64,000 bases of DNA from an uncultured Christensenella sp. (GCA_910578545.1 CAJTPT010000001.1:186001-250000); one strand, 5' to 3'; shown: positions 33,701-43,666, numbered from the stretch's first letter. Made by a program: numbers and translations. The notes: generated by a model from the letters alone, not told the origin.

Positions 33701-36214
33701 TTACTTTCTGTTGAATTTGCCTGCCAAGAGCTTGAGCTTTTCTTCCATGCTCATGTTCTCGGTAGACGGGGTTTCCTCGCGGTCACGGTCGCGGTCGCGG
33801 TAGCCCGACTGCCTGCGGTCGCCGTTGCGGTTATCAAACGGACGGCGTTCGCCGCGGTCGCGGCGCTCGCCCTGCGGCGCACCGCCCTCTTTGGCGCGTT
33901 TTTCACGCTCGTCACGGCGCTTGAGCCATTCCTCGTGCTTCTTTTCGCGCTCGGCTTTTCTCTGCTCGTACTCGGCTTTGCGTTTTTCGCGCTCGGCGCG
34001 CTGTTCCTGCCGTTCCTGCTTTTGCTGTAGGTGGTCGGCCTTGAGCTTTTCACGCGTGGCGGGGTCGAGCATGGTAAGCGCAATCCTGTGCTTGTCGCGG
34101 TCGACCGAAAGTATCCACACGTTGATTTTGTCGCCGACCTTGAGCACGTCGGACGGGTGACGAACGTAGCCGTCGGAAATCTCGGAAATATGAAGCAGTC
34201 CGTCCTGGTGCACGGAAATATCTACGAACGCGCCGAAGTCGGTTACGTTGCGCACGACGCCGACGATTTGCATACCCTCCTTAAGATCGTTGATGTCCAT
34301 GAGGTCGGAACGCAGAATGGGCGGCGGCAGCGTGTCGCGGATATCTCTGCCCGGCTTGATAAGCTCGGCCACGATGTCATTTAAAGTAGGGACGCCCACG
34401 CCGATTTCGTCGGCAATCGCCTGCTCGCCTGCTTCCGCTACTTTGCGGGGAAGATCGCCCAGCTTGAAACTTGCGACGTCGGCATTGGTGTAACCGAAGT
34501 GAGCAAGCAATTTTTGCGCCGCCTCGTACGACTCGGGGTGAACGGCGGTGTTGTCCAAGACATTTTCCGCGTCGGTTATACGCAGGAAGCCCGCGCACTG
34601 CTCAAACGCCTTTGCGCCGAGCTTTGGCACTTCCAAAAGCTGTTTGCGCGTACGGAACGGTTTGTTGGAACGGTACTCGACTATGTTCTTCGCGGTCGCG
34701 GCGTTAAGACCGGACACATACGAAAGCAGGGTGTGCGACGCGGTGTTAAGGTCGACGCCTACGCTGTTTACGCAGTCCTCGACCGCCGCCTCGAGCGACG
34801 AGGTGAGCCGCTTTTGCGGCATGTCGTGCTGATACTGTCCGACGCCGAGCGAGCGAACGTCCACCTTGATAAGCTCGGCAAGCGGGTCGAGCAATCGACG
34901 CGCAATGGATATGGCGCTGCGTATTGTAAGGTCGAGCTCGGGGAATTCCTCGGCGCCGAGCTTGCTTCCGCTGTACACCGACGCGCCCGATTCGGATACG
35001 ATCGCGTACTGCACGGGGCGGTCGAGTTCCTTAATAAGCTCGGCGACGAATATCTCCGATTCTTTGGAGGCGGTGCCGTTGCCGATAGAAATGCAATCGA
35101 CTTTGTATTTATTGATAAGCTCTTTAAGAACCTGTTTTGCTTGTTCGGTCTTGTTTTGCGGCGGCGTTGGATAAACGACCGAGCTGGCCAAAAACTTGCC
35201 CGTGCCGTCAATGACCGCTATCTTGCAGCCTGTTCTGTACGCGGGGTCGAGCCCGAGTATGACCTTGCCCTTGAGCGGCGGCTGAAGCAGCAACGGCTTG
35301 AGGTTGCGCTCGAAGGTCTTGATCGCCTGCTCTGACGCGCGGTCGAACAGCTCGGCACGAGTTTCGCGCTCTATGCTCGGCGCGATAAGCCGCTTATAGC
35401 TATCCTCTATCGTTCTGTCAATCAATGCGTCGAATGCAGACGACTTCTTTTTGGCGCTCGCGATAGCGGCGATAGCCATAGCCTCGTCGACTGCGACGGC
35501 AACTTTAAGACAGCCTTCCTTTTCGCCGCGAGTGACCGCAAGCACGCGGTGGCTGGGCACCGTGGCAACTGCCTCGTCAAACTTGAAATACGTTTCGTAA
35601 ATCTTTTTCTTTTCGTCGTCGGTACAGCTCTCGTCCAAAACCGCGATTAACCGACCGGAAGATAGCGCCTGCTCGCGCAGCGTCTTGCGGATAGCGGCGT
35701 CGTCCGAAATGCGTTCGGCAATAATGTCGCACGCGCCGTCGATTGCGGCCTTGCTGTCGGGCACTTCCTTTTCGGGATCTATGTACGGCGCGGTAAGCTC
35801 GGTCTCGTCGTACGAGGTAAGCTCCTGCGCTTCGATTATATCGGCAAGCGGCTCGAGTCCGCGCGCAATAGCAACCGACGCTCGAGTCTTTTTCTTTTGC
35901 TTGTACGGGCGGTAAATATCCTCCGCCTCGGTGAGCGTTTTGGCGCTGTCAAGCGCAACGGCAAGCTCGTCCGTCCATTTGCCCTGCGATTCGATAGAAG
36001 CCTGTATCTCTTCCTTGCGCTTGATAAGCCCTTTAAGATACTCGTAGCGCTCTGAAAGTTCGCGTATTACCTGGTCGTCCGTCGCGCCGTGCATTTCCTT
36101 GCGGTAGCGCGCGATAAACGGAACGGTGTCGCCCTGATCCAAAAGATCGACGATGTTTGAACAATGTTCTTGTTTAAGACCGAATTCCTCGGCAAGCTGT
36201 TTTTTGACGTCCAT
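33701..36214 (-). CDS. tex: RNA-binding transcriptional accessory protein Tex
   Basis: 837 residues. In order: N-terminal helical Tex domain, YqgF-like RNase H fold (KVILGLDPAYRTGCKIAVID, about 320), helix-hairpin-helix repeats (GVDLNTASHTLLSYVSGLN, about 490-560) and an S1 RNA-binding domain (about 640-710, GMQIVGVVRNVTDFGAFVDI). Tex is a conserved cytoplasmic nucleic-acid-binding factor. Unusually, about 110 extra C-terminal residues form a Lys/Glu/Arg-rich then Arg/Asp/Gly-rich tail ending MSMEEKLKLLAGKFNRK, longer than the typical 720-780-residue Tex. Confidence 0.95.
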   Translation of the reverse strand: MDVKKQLAEEFGLKQEHCSNIVDLLDQGDTVPFIARYRKEMHGATDDQVIRELSERYEYLKGLIKRKEEIQASIESQGKWTDELAVALDSAKTLTEAEDIYRPYKQKKKTRASVAIARGLEPLADIIEAQELTSYDETELTAPYIDPEKEVPDSKAAIDGACDIIAERISDDAAIRKTLREQALSSGRLIAVLDESCTDDEKKKIYETYFKFDEAVATVPSHRVLAVTRGEKEGCLKVAVAVDEAMAIAAIASAKKKSSAFDALIDRTIEDSYKRLIAPSIERETRAELFDRASEQAIKTFERNLKPLLLQPPLKGKVILGLDPAYRTGCKIAVIDGTGKFLASSVVYPTPPQNKTEQAKQVLKELINKYKVDCISIGNGTASKESEIFVAELIKELDRPVQYAIVSESGASVYSGSKLGAEEFPELDLTIRSAISIARRLLDPLAELIKVDVRSLGVGQYQHDMPQKRLTSSLEAAVEDCVNSVGVDLNTASHTLLSYVSGLNAATAKNIVEYRSNKPFRTRKQLLEVPKLGAKAFEQCAGFLRITDAENVLDNTAVHPESYEAAQKLLAHFGYTNADVASFKLGDLPRKVAEAGEQAIADEIGVGVPTLNDIVAELIKPGRDIRDTLPPPILRSDLMDINDLKEGMQIVGVVRNVTDFGAFVDISVHQDGLLHISEISDGYVRHPSDVLKVGDKINVWILSVDRDKHRIALTMLDPATREKLKADHLQQKQERQEQRAEREKRKAEYEQRKAEREKKHEEWLKRRDEREKRAKEGGAPQGERRDRGERRPFDNRNGDRRQSGYRDRDRDREETPSTENMSMEEKLKLLAGKFNRK

Positions 36215-36258
36215 AAATTCCTCTGAAAATAATAGCGGTCGCTACTTCGACCGCTTTT

Positions 36259-36287
36259 ATTTTACAACAATATCCAATTAAAATCAA
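36259..36287 (-). promoter_or_regulatory. Promoter of tex
   Basis: On the minus strand TTGATT (36287-36282), 17 bp, TAAAAT (36264-36259). Confidence 0.7.
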
Positions 36288-36490
36288 TCGTTTTTAACAT
36301 GTTTTTCAGTGCGAAAAAGCTGTGCTTTACGCTAACCTGCAACCGCTTTTTGTCATACTGTTTATTACTCGGCGCGCGCGGTTATAACGCTACCGAACCC
36401 TTTTGACTCTACGCGCCGCTTTTCCCAAATGGGAGGCAGACTAAACAAAGAAAGAAAAGCCCGACGACTTCTATAATTCTTAATTCCGAA

Positions 36491-38905
36491 TTATAAAATC
36501 TCTTTCACTCGCTGTTTATTCGCGTCGGACAAAGCGGAACTGTCGATTACCTTTAGAATATCCTTGACGGTTTTGGCTTTATTGAGTCCGTCGCGGCAAG
36601 CGTCCTTTGTAACCAGTTCTTCCTCGGACTCTGTAAGTATATCCATAACGCGCTCTAAAAGATTATCGAATTCACTGTTGAGGTCGTGCGCTACGATCTC
36701 GTAAGTATTGTCTGCAACAAAGTCCACGGTAACTGTCAGATCGTCAAAATACTCGTCGGATGTTTGCACCGCTTTGCCGTTGACGTAAAGCTCGGCTTTG
36801 CCGTTGCGAATATTCGCAAACACAACGCGAAGCTTTCTGCCCGACGGGATAACCGCTTTATCGCCCTCGCCGCGTATTTGCAGTCGAACTTCGCCGTCCT
36901 TCTTTTTAACGTTAAACTTAGTAAAATACGCGCCGCCGCGACCGCTGTTTTTGTCCTCGTACAGAGTATACTCGCCGTCACCGGAATACACCTTTATTTC
37001 CAGCCTATGCGGATTGTCCACGCCGTTGCCCTTGTCGAGCGACAGCGGCAAAATCGTGCCCGCCTTTGCAAGCACGGGCAGGCTGTCCAATCGGCGCAGC
37101 AACGTTGAGCGCCTGCCGTCTTTTTCCTTTACGGTATACTCGTCGCCTGTGAATATATCGGTATACTTGCCTTGCGGCAACCATGCGTCGACGCGCGCAT
37201 AGCCGTCGCTTTCATTCGGGTTTGTAACGGGCGCAACGAGCAGTCCGCCGAAAAGATATTCTCTGTCGCCGTACTCATAGGCGTTTTTATTATCGGGATA
37301 GTCGTAGTATATAGGCTCGACGAGCGCTCTGCCGTTTGCGTGCGTATTGTAATCGGCGGTGTACAAAAACGGTATCATGCGGTGACGAAACTTTAAAAAC
37401 TGCTCTGCGAGCTCGCCCGTGCCGTTGCCGTAAAACCGGGGCTCTTTGGTGACGAAGCGGCTGTTACAGCAGTGCAGTCTGTTTATCGGGCTGAATACGC
37501 CGTACTGCACAAACCGCAAATACAGTTCGCCGTTTGTCGAGCCGAACATGTGTCCGCCTATATCGTGCGACCACCAGGTATAGCCGATATTGCTCGCCGT
37601 CGCCGTAAAGTACGGCAGATATTTAAGCGTTTGCCAGGTCATGTGCGTATCGCCCGAAAACCCGACGGGATAGCGGTGCGAGCCCACGCCCGAATACCGC
37701 GAAAGTATCAACGGGTCGCTGTCGTCCTTGGCTATGTCCAAGTAGTGATAGTGATTGAGCGACCACAGCGGGTCAAGCCCGTCCATGCGCGAGTGCGTGC
37801 CCTGTTGCCAATCTATCCACCAAAACCGCACGCCGTCTTTTTCGTACGGCTTATGAACTACCGAAAAATAATTATTGATAAAATCGTCGTCGGTGACGTC
37901 AAACGGTATCTTTTGCCCGCTCTCGCGGTCGACGCCCATAGCCGCCGCCATTTGCGGATAGCAGTCCTCAAACCATCTGATTCCGTCGGCGGGGTGAAGA
38001 TTGAGCGTGATATTAAGATTGCGCTCGCGTATTCTGTTTAGGAACAGCTTATAATCGGGGAACAGTTTTTTATTCCAGCTATACCCCGTCCAACCGCTTG
38101 TTCCGCCGTAAAACTCGCCGTCGCGCCCCTTTTCGGTAATACCAAACTCATCGTCGAGATTGTTGGAATAATGCCAATCCATATCGATAGTCGCGACTGT
38201 AAGCGGTATCTCGCGCTCGAAAAACTTATCCAACAGCGTAAGATACGATTTGTCGGTGTATACGTAATATCTGCTCCACCAGTTGCCTAGCGCATACCGC
38301 GGAAGCAGCGGCGTGTCGCCGGTAATCCCATACAATGCCCGCACCGCGCCGCGATAATCGTGACCGTATGCAAAAACGTAAAGGTCGCACCCCTCGCCGC
38401 GCTCGGGCTTAATCTTGCCGTCGTCGCCGAGCGTGAGCGAACTTGCGTCGTCGATTACCGCAACGCCGTCCGTAGAGCACACGCCAAAGCCGAGCCGAAC
38501 ATCCGTCCTGCTAATCGGCGTAATCCCCGAGTAAACAACGTACTCGCCGCCGTCGCAGTTGTCGAGCGTGCGGTACGTTCCCAATAGATTACCGCCGTTT
38601 CCGAGCGGTAGCTTTTTGCCGTCGAGCTCGACAAGGCAAGCGCTCAATTCCTTTTTGAGAATAAGCGAAGCTTCGGGCGTTTTAATAACGCATTCCTTTT
38701 CCGATTGCGTTACCGTAAAGCTCTGCTTTTCGGCATTACGGTACCAAACGCTTTGCGTTGCGCCGTCGCGCCAAACGCGCTTGCCGTTATTTTCCACACG
38801 GAAAAGCCGCTCGCCGAGTACGGTCACACGGTAGTCCGACCAAAGTACGATATTGCAGTCATCGGCCCTGCCGAAAGTCTTTACTACAAGATGTTTGTCA
38901 AGCAT
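36491..38905 (-). CDS. Glycoside hydrolase family 31 (alpha-glucosidase type)
   Basis: 804 residues from ATG 38905 (MLDKHLVVKTFG); a GTG at 38950 would add 15 residues with no better site. The N-terminal beta-sandwich (about 1-205) is followed by the (beta/alpha)8 barrel: TVATIDMDWHY, the nucleophile Asp in FWWIDWQQG, the acid/base Asp in VGFSGDTHMTW and YTWWSHDIGGHMFG. C-terminal beta domains then precede a short helical end. It cleaves terminal alpha-glucosidic or related bonds and has no signal peptide, so it acts inside the cell. It stands alone, ending at a stop-associated repeat. Confidence 0.9.
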   Translation of the reverse strand: MLDKHLVVKTFGRADDCNIVLWSDYRVTVLGERLFRVENNGKRVWRDGATQSVWYRNAEKQSFTVTQSEKECVIKTPEASLILKKELSACLVELDGKKLPLGNGGNLLGTYRTLDNCDGGEYVVYSGITPISRTDVRLGFGVCSTDGVAVIDDASSLTLGDDGKIKPERGEGCDLYVFAYGHDYRGAVRALYGITGDTPLLPRYALGNWWSRYYVYTDKSYLTLLDKFFEREIPLTVATIDMDWHYSNNLDDEFGITEKGRDGEFYGGTSGWTGYSWNKKLFPDYKLFLNRIRERNLNITLNLHPADGIRWFEDCYPQMAAAMGVDRESGQKIPFDVTDDDFINNYFSVVHKPYEKDGVRFWWIDWQQGTHSRMDGLDPLWSLNHYHYLDIAKDDSDPLILSRYSGVGSHRYPVGFSGDTHMTWQTLKYLPYFTATASNIGYTWWSHDIGGHMFGSTNGELYLRFVQYGVFSPINRLHCCNSRFVTKEPRFYGNGTGELAEQFLKFRHRMIPFLYTADYNTHANGRALVEPIYYDYPDNKNAYEYGDREYLFGGLLVAPVTNPNESDGYARVDAWLPQGKYTDIFTGDEYTVKEKDGRRSTLLRRLDSLPVLAKAGTILPLSLDKGNGVDNPHRLEIKVYSGDGEYTLYEDKNSGRGGAYFTKFNVKKKDGEVRLQIRGEGDKAVIPSGRKLRVVFANIRNGKAELYVNGKAVQTSDEYFDDLTVTVDFVADNTYEIVAHDLNSEFDNLLERVMDILTESEEELVTKDACRDGLNKAKTVKDILKVIDSSALSDANKQRVKEIL

Positions 38906-38968
38906 ATGGATTATCCCAAAGAAAACGATGCAGCGATAAAAATCGAGCACCGTTCTTTTAATTAATTG

Positions 38969-40546
38969 TCAGTTTGTATCGGTTTCGGCCGCGTCGACTT
39001 GCGACACGGATTCCGGTCCGTCTGTTACGGGCGCGGTCCGTCCGTCGGTCGCGTGCGCCTTTGCGAGACGTTGCTCCGTAAGCGGCTTGCCCGTGATTTC
39101 CTCGAGCGACATTGCGCGGTCGTGTATAGTCGGGCGCCAAGTAAGCTTGGGCGTAAGTATGCCTATGGCGAGCGCGACGGCGACGAGCAGATTGTACCAG
39201 GGATACAGAATAATCATCGTCACTGCGCGATACCACTTGTTGTAATTGACGCGCTTGTGCTCGATTATAAGCAGTATGATATTCTGAATAGTGATCAGTC
39301 CGATAACATAGACGATTATTTGGTACCCCACGCTCCACAGCACGAAGAACCAACCCGTGTGCCCGTCGACAAGATTCCAAAAGAACATCTCTTGACTGTT
39401 GGCTACGTTTGTAAGCACGCCGTTTACTATGCCGGAGGCAGGACCTATACCGTATCCCTGATTAAGCAGTAATAGGTCGGTCGTGCCGAACGCCGCCATA
39501 CACGTAGCGGGGTTTACCGCCATAAACGCGAGCACGCCCTTGAATATGTAGTAGAACGGGAACCAAAAGCTTGCAAGCAGTGCGACAAGCGGATACAGCA
39601 AATACAGAACCATGTCGATATACCCGAGCCAAAACCGCGTAAAGAAGCGGAAAAGCATTTTGGGTCCGTACCTGAACAAAAGCTGAAACACGCCCTTACC
39701 CAAACGCGTTTGACGAACGAGCGAATACTTCAGCCCGTGCGGCTGTTCGTCGTAAAACTCGGCTTTGGACACATACTGAACGCGGTGCTTTTTGTCGAGC
39801 AGCTGCAAGGTGTATTCAAAGTCCTCGACAAGGTTGAACGCGTTCCAACCGCCCATATCCGCGGCTACCTCGCGACGGATAAAAAAGCCCGTGCCGGCAA
39901 GCGGAACTGTGGAGTGAAGGAGCGTCCGTCCGTGACCGTTGGCTCTGCAATCGCGCAGGAATGTCATGCCGTTTGAACCGGCTACGCAGTTGTCGTCATA
40001 GTTTTTGGAATTACGAAATCCCGTGCCGACCTTGACGCCGGCATCGAACGCCTTGTTCATTTCCTTGACGAAATCTACCGCCATAAGGTTGTCGGCGTCC
40101 ATGACCATTATCCCCTCGTACTCGGGGTGGTTGTCCAAAATTTCTTTAAACGCGAGGTTAAGCGCGTAACCCTTTCTGCCACGCTTAGGATCGGGGTCGT
40201 TAAGCTCCAGCACTATATCCGCGCCCGATTTACGCGCGACCTCGGCGGTGTTGTCGGTGCAGTTGTGCGCGACCACCAAGATATCCAAAAGCTCGCGCGG
40301 ATAGTCCTGCGCCAGAATGGAATCTATAAGGTGCTTAATCACACCGCTCTCATTGCGCGCACAGGTGATAACCACGTATTTGTGGTTTACCTTGGCGTCG
40401 GGATACTTCTTTTGCGGTATTATCATGAGCACCCAATATATCATGGGAAGCAACATGCACGCGCCCGCTATCGTTACGATGACCCAGTTGATGTTATCGA
40501 ACACGGTGACGAGCATTTGCGGGATAGCGGCGGCTGATAATTGCAT
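38969..40546 (-). CDS. Membrane glycosyltransferase, family GT2
   Basis: 525 residues from ATG 40546 (AAGGAAAAACAAAA upstream). One N-terminal membrane helix precedes the GT-A domain: YVVITCARNESGVIKHLIDS, then GIMVMDADN (DxD), PLAGTGFFIRREV and EDFEYTL. The acceptor-side RQTRLGKGVF corresponds to the Q/RxxRW region. Four or five C-terminal membrane helices (about 310-480) follow, then a hydrophilic tail. It polymerises or transfers sugars for a cell-surface glycan. It has its own promoter, 72 bp after yabQ. Confidence 0.85.
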   Translation of the reverse strand: MQLSAAAIPQMLVTVFDNINWVIVTIAGACMLLPMIYWVLMIIPQKKYPDAKVNHKYVVITCARNESGVIKHLIDSILAQDYPRELLDILVVAHNCTDNTAEVARKSGADIVLELNDPDPKRGRKGYALNLAFKEILDNHPEYEGIMVMDADNLMAVDFVKEMNKAFDAGVKVGTGFRNSKNYDDNCVAGSNGMTFLRDCRANGHGRTLLHSTVPLAGTGFFIRREVAADMGGWNAFNLVEDFEYTLQLLDKKHRVQYVSKAEFYDEQPHGLKYSLVRQTRLGKGVFQLLFRYGPKMLFRFFTRFWLGYIDMVLYLLYPLVALLASFWFPFYYIFKGVLAFMAVNPATCMAAFGTTDLLLLNQGYGIGPASGIVNGVLTNVANSQEMFFWNLVDGHTGWFFVLWSVGYQIIVYVIGLITIQNIILLIIEHKRVNYNKWYRAVTMIILYPWYNLLVAVALAIGILTPKLTWRPTIHDRAMSLEEITGKPLTEQRLAKAHATDGRTAPVTDGPESVSQVDAAETDTN

Positions 40547-40584
40547 TTTTGTTTTTCCTTGTTGCGTGATTTGTAGCTTTAAAC

Positions 40585-40613
40585 AGTATATATAATCCAA
40601 TAAAAAAAGTCAA
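40585..40613 (-). promoter_or_regulatory. Promoter of the GT2 gene
   Basis: On the minus strand TTGACT (40613-40608), 17 bp, TATACT (40590-40585). Confidence 0.75.
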
Positions 40614-40617
40614 ACAA

Positions 40618-40953
40618 TTATATATGTTTGACTTCCCGTTTAACTTTTTTATGCTTGACGCGCTTGTCCTTTTCGCGTTTTTGTTCCGTTTTGTTTGAAG
40701 CTTTGCGCGTAAGCACATACGTTATATAGTATCCCGCAAGCAATGCGGCAAACATGTACGGCGCGAGCGTCGTGCCCGTTAATATAACGTACAGCGTGAA
40801 CGCACCGCCTACAATAAGCGCCGTGAGTAAGTCAAGCGTTACCGTGACGGGCAATAGGTTTGTCTTTTTTGCAAGCGCGGTCGACGCGAGGTACAGTCCG
40901 CGTGCGAAAACACCTAAGCCCAAGCTGAAAAGGAATGCGTACAGCTCGGTCAT
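40618..40953 (-). CDS. yabQ: Spore cortex protein YabQ-like
   Basis: 111 residues with three hydrophobic helices (about 4-22, 38-60 and 65-85) and a very basic C-terminal tail (KREKDKRVKHKKVKREVKHI). Size and helix layout fit YabQ, an inner-membrane protein of the forespore needed for cortex formation in Bacillus. The clearest support is the 4-bp overlap with yabP, its conserved partner. The sequence itself is diverged. Confidence 0.7.
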   Translation of the reverse strand: MTELYAFLFSLGLGVFARGLYLASTALAKKTNLLPVTVTLDLLTALIVGGAFTLYVILTGTTLAPYMFAALLAGYYITYVLTRKASNKTEQKREKDKRVKHKKVKREVKHI

Positions 40954-41234
40954 TTGAAAATCCTTTTTAACAGCGGCGGCCGCGTGACGGCGTACTTGAT
41001 ACCGTCGATATTGCCGATCAGCGTGAGGTTGCCGTCGGCGTCGTCGAACTTGGCTATTTTAAGCCCCGAACCCGACACGACAAGCCGCCCGAGCGCGGTT
41101 GTAAGATTGATCTCGGTTTCGGTCGCGCCGTCCACCTTGGCAACGCCCGTCATGACAGCTTTTTTTCTGTCGGTCATGTTTACCGAGTGCGAAGTGAACT
41201 TAGTCGTATTCGCCTGTACTTTCTGTTCTTTCAT
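40950..41234 (-). CDS. yabP: Sporulation protein YabP
   Basis: 94 residues. YabP/YqfC-type beta-rich fold: HSVNMTDRKKAVMTGVAKVD, EINLTTALGRLVVSGSGLKI and DGNLTLIGNIDGIKYAV. In Bacillus the yabPQ operon is expressed in the mother cell and YabP is needed for spore-coat/cortex assembly. Its presence, overlapping yabQ, argues that the organism or its recent ancestor makes endospores. Unlike in Bacillus, no divIC or S4-domain gene follows. Confidence 0.8.
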   Translation of the reverse strand: MKEQKVQANTTKFTSHSVNMTDRKKAVMTGVAKVDGATETEINLTTALGRLVVSGSGLKIAKFDDADGNLTLIGNIDGIKYAVTRPPLLKRIFK

Positions 41235-41288
41235 GCTATATGAGTATGCGGAGTAATTCGTAATTATGAATTTGTTTTATAATAATAG

Positions 41289-41317
41289 TTGCGGTTTTGC
41301 CCCAAAAAATGTATACT
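41289..41317 (+). promoter_or_regulatory. Promoter of mgtE
   Basis: TTGCGG (41289-41294), 17 bp, TATACT (41312-41317). No M-box or other riboswitch can be recognised in the short leader. Confidence 0.6.
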
Positions 41318-41363
41318 ATAAGTGCGGGGCGAAAATCCCGTAAGTCAACAGAATGAGGCGCAT

Positions 41364-42743
41364 ATGGACGAGGAGCTTAACGATATTCTTAGCGGGCTGT
41401 TACAGCTGTGCGAGAGCGACGTAGCGGACGAAGAACTCGCCCAATCGCTCAGAGATTACCACGAGGCGGATATAGCGGATATCTACCCGCTATTAAGCGA
41501 CAGAGCGCGCAAGCGTCTTTCTGCCGTTCTCGAGCCGTCCGTAATTTCGGATATATTCAGTTATCTCGATAACGCCGAGGAATATATCGAAAAGATGGAG
41601 CCCGAGCACGCCGCCGACATTATCGAGTCGATGGACGCCGACGACGCCGTCGACCTACTCGACGAGCTCAACGAGGACACCCGTTCCGAGATTATCGGAT
41701 TGATGGACGACGAAGCCGTTGAGGACATCAAGCTGATAAACTCGTATGACGACGATCAAGTCGGTTCGCGTATGACGACCAACTTTATTATCGTTAAAGC
41801 CGACATGACTATCAAGCAGGCCATGAAGACCATGATAGACCAAGCGGCGGACAACGACAACGTTTCGACTATCTACGTTGAAAACGAGTGCGGCGAATAC
41901 TGCGGCGCTATCGTACTGCGCGACCTAATCGTAGCGCGAAAGGACGCCGTGCTTTCCGATATTATTATGACTTCCTACCCGTCCGTCGACGCTACGGAAA
42001 GCATAGAGGAATGTATAGAACGACTCAAGGACTACGGTGAGGATTCCATCCCCGTGCTCGGTCCCAAAAAGGAAGTGCTGGGTGTAATTACTTCCGACGA
42101 CCTCGTGGAAGCGGTAGACGATCGGTTGGGCGACGACTACGCCAAACTCGCAGGTCTGACCGCCGAAGAGGACTTGGAAGAATCGCTTCCCCGCTCGATA
42201 AAAAAGCGCATACCTTGGCTAATAGTGCTGTTCTTTTTGGGCTTGGGCGTTTCCACGGTTATCGGCACGTTCAAGAACGTAATAGTCAGCCTGCCGATAA
42301 TAGTCAGCTTTCAGTCGCTCATTCTCGACATGGCGGGTAACGGCGGCACGCAAAGCCTTGCCGTCACCATTCGCGTTCTGAGCGACGAACAGGTAAAGGG
42401 CAAACGCGTGCTAAAGCTAATACTCAAAGAACTGCGCGTCGGCTTGGTAAACGGTCTTATATTGGGCACGCTGTCGTGCATAGTCGCGGGGGTGTTCGTG
42501 CTTATCACAACGGCGCAGACCGCGGCTGCGGCATTTATGACTTCGGGCTGTATCGGACTCGCGCTCGCCGTCGCAATGACTATGTCGTCGCTGTTCGGCA
42601 CGCTGATCCCCGTGTTCTTCAAAAAGATAAAGGTCGACCCTGCCGTCGCTTCCGGTCCGCTTATTACAACCATAAACGACCTTGTAGCCGTCGTCACCTA
42701 CTACGGACTCGCTTGGTTGCTTCTTATCCGATTCGCACTGTAA
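41364..42743 (+). CDS. mgtE: Magnesium transporter MgtE
   Basis: 459 residues from ATG 41364 (GAGGCGCAT upstream). N-terminal superhelical MgtE domain (EPEHAADIIESMDADDAVDL), two CBS domains (about 145-255, e.g. SIEECIERLKDYGEDSIPVL), the plug helix and five C-terminal membrane helices with the pore motif MAGNGGTQSLAV (about 325). It is a Mg2+-gated import channel; the acidic N-domain senses cytoplasmic Mg2+. Monocistronic with its own promoter and terminator. Confidence 0.95.
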   Translation: MDEELNDILSGLLQLCESDVADEELAQSLRDYHEADIADIYPLLSDRARKRLSAVLEPSVISDIFSYLDNAEEYIEKMEPEHAADIIESMDADDAVDLLDELNEDTRSEIIGLMDDEAVEDIKLINSYDDDQVGSRMTTNFIIVKADMTIKQAMKTMIDQAADNDNVSTIYVENECGEYCGAIVLRDLIVARKDAVLSDIIMTSYPSVDATESIEECIERLKDYGEDSIPVLGPKKEVLGVITSDDLVEAVDDRLGDDYAKLAGLTAEEDLEESLPRSIKKRIPWLIVLFFLGLGVSTVIGTFKNVIVSLPIIVSFQSLILDMAGNGGTQSLAVTIRVLSDEQVKGKRVLKLILKELRVGLVNGLILGTLSCIVAGVFVLITTAQTAAAAFMTSGCIGLALAVAMTMSSLFGTLIPVFFKKIKVDPAVASGPLITTINDLVAVVTYYGLAWLLLIRFAL

Positions 42744-42746
42744 AAT

Positions 42747-42773
42747 TAAAGGATGCACACGCGTCCTTTTTTA
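42747..42773 (+). terminator. Terminator of mgtE
   Basis: AAAGGA(TGC) ... (GCG)TCCTTTTTT hairpin just after the stop. The following 250 bp (to 43020) hold two dispersed repeats and no gene. Confidence 0.7.
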
Positions 42774-43020
42774 TTTAGATAAGAGACAACCTCGTTTTGT
42801 CTTGCCGAACGACGCGAAGGATCCCGCAAACACGGAGCGCGCAACGTAAAACAGCACAACTCGCACACACAAATTCATAATTCCCAATTCCGAAATAAAT
42901 ATTCCGTTTTGCCGCCGTAGTAGCTACGATATACTAAACCTCGAGCATTAACCAATACGAAATTTAGGCATTCGGGCTAATTTGACTAAAGAAAAGTCGC
43001 GGTATTTTGCGCAAAAGGCA

Positions 43021-43049
43021 TTGACAGCGTATCGGTTCAATGGTATACT
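43021..43049 (+). promoter_or_regulatory. Consensus promoter
   Basis: TTGACA (43021-43026), 17 bp, TATACT (43044-43049), followed by AAAAGGAGG before ATG 43076. Confidence 0.8.
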
Positions 43050-43075
43050 TATACCATATAAAAAGGAGGTCAATA

Positions 43076-43612
43076 ATGGCTAAATCAAAAGGGAACAAAA
43101 GCGTGCTCGGCTACGTGTTTGCCGCGCTCATACTCGTAGGACTCATACTCGTTATCGTGGGTATGTTTGTCGGGCAGGTCACAATGAAAGCGGAAAGCTC
43201 GCTTGCGGGTGCATCGGAATCGACAACGTTCAAGCTGTTTGACAGCGACGCATGGGGCGTAACCGAAATCGCAGGCAAAAAAGTAGGCGTAAGCAACACT
43301 TTTGCGATCATCGCATTTATCGTAACGCTTGTAGGCGCGTTGGTGCTTTGCATAAACGCCCTGCTCAAAATACTCGGCAAGGACGTTAAGTTCCTCGGCT
43401 TTATAGGCGCGGCTCTTACCCTTGTCGGTGCGATCCTCGTTCTTGTTGCCGGTCTTATTATGGCTAGCCAATGCACCGACCAGGCAGGCGCCGACTTGGG
43501 CAGCATTGCAAAGGTGTCGTACTCGGCAGGCGCGGGCGTATGGCTCGGCTTTGTCGGCGGCCTTATAGCCGCTGTTGCGGGCGGGCTTTCCTCGCTTAAA
43601 CAGTTCAACTAA
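43076..43612 (+). CDS. Four-helix membrane protein of unknown function
   Basis: 178 residues from ATG 43076 (AGGAGG 8 bases upstream). Four hydrophobic helices: about 10-32 (VFAALILVGLILVIVGMFVG), 78-100, 112-133 and 152-172, with Gly-rich loops. The short extracellular loop between helices 1 and 2 carries small polar residues. Near-consensus promoter and ribosome site suggest high expression. No family recognised. Confidence 0.7.
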   Translation: MAKSKGNKSVLGYVFAALILVGLILVIVGMFVGQVTMKAESSLAGASESTTFKLFDSDAWGVTEIAGKKVGVSNTFAIIAFIVTLVGALVLCINALLKILGKDVKFLGFIGAALTLVGAILVLVAGLIMASQCTDQAGADLGSIAKVSYSAGAGVWLGFVGGLIAAVAGGLSSLKQFN

Positions 43613-43630
43613 AAAATTTACTTCTAAGCA

Positions 43631-43666
43631 AATCCCCTTTTTGTTTTAGCAAAAGGGGATTTTTTA
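43631..43666 (+). terminator. Intrinsic terminator
   Basis: AATCCCCTTTT with AAAAGGGGATT, then TTTT. Confidence 0.9.

Noticed and set aside
41240..41363. Mg2+ riboswitch (M-box) before mgtE
   Set aside because: Promoter-to-start distance is under 50 nt, too short for an M-box.
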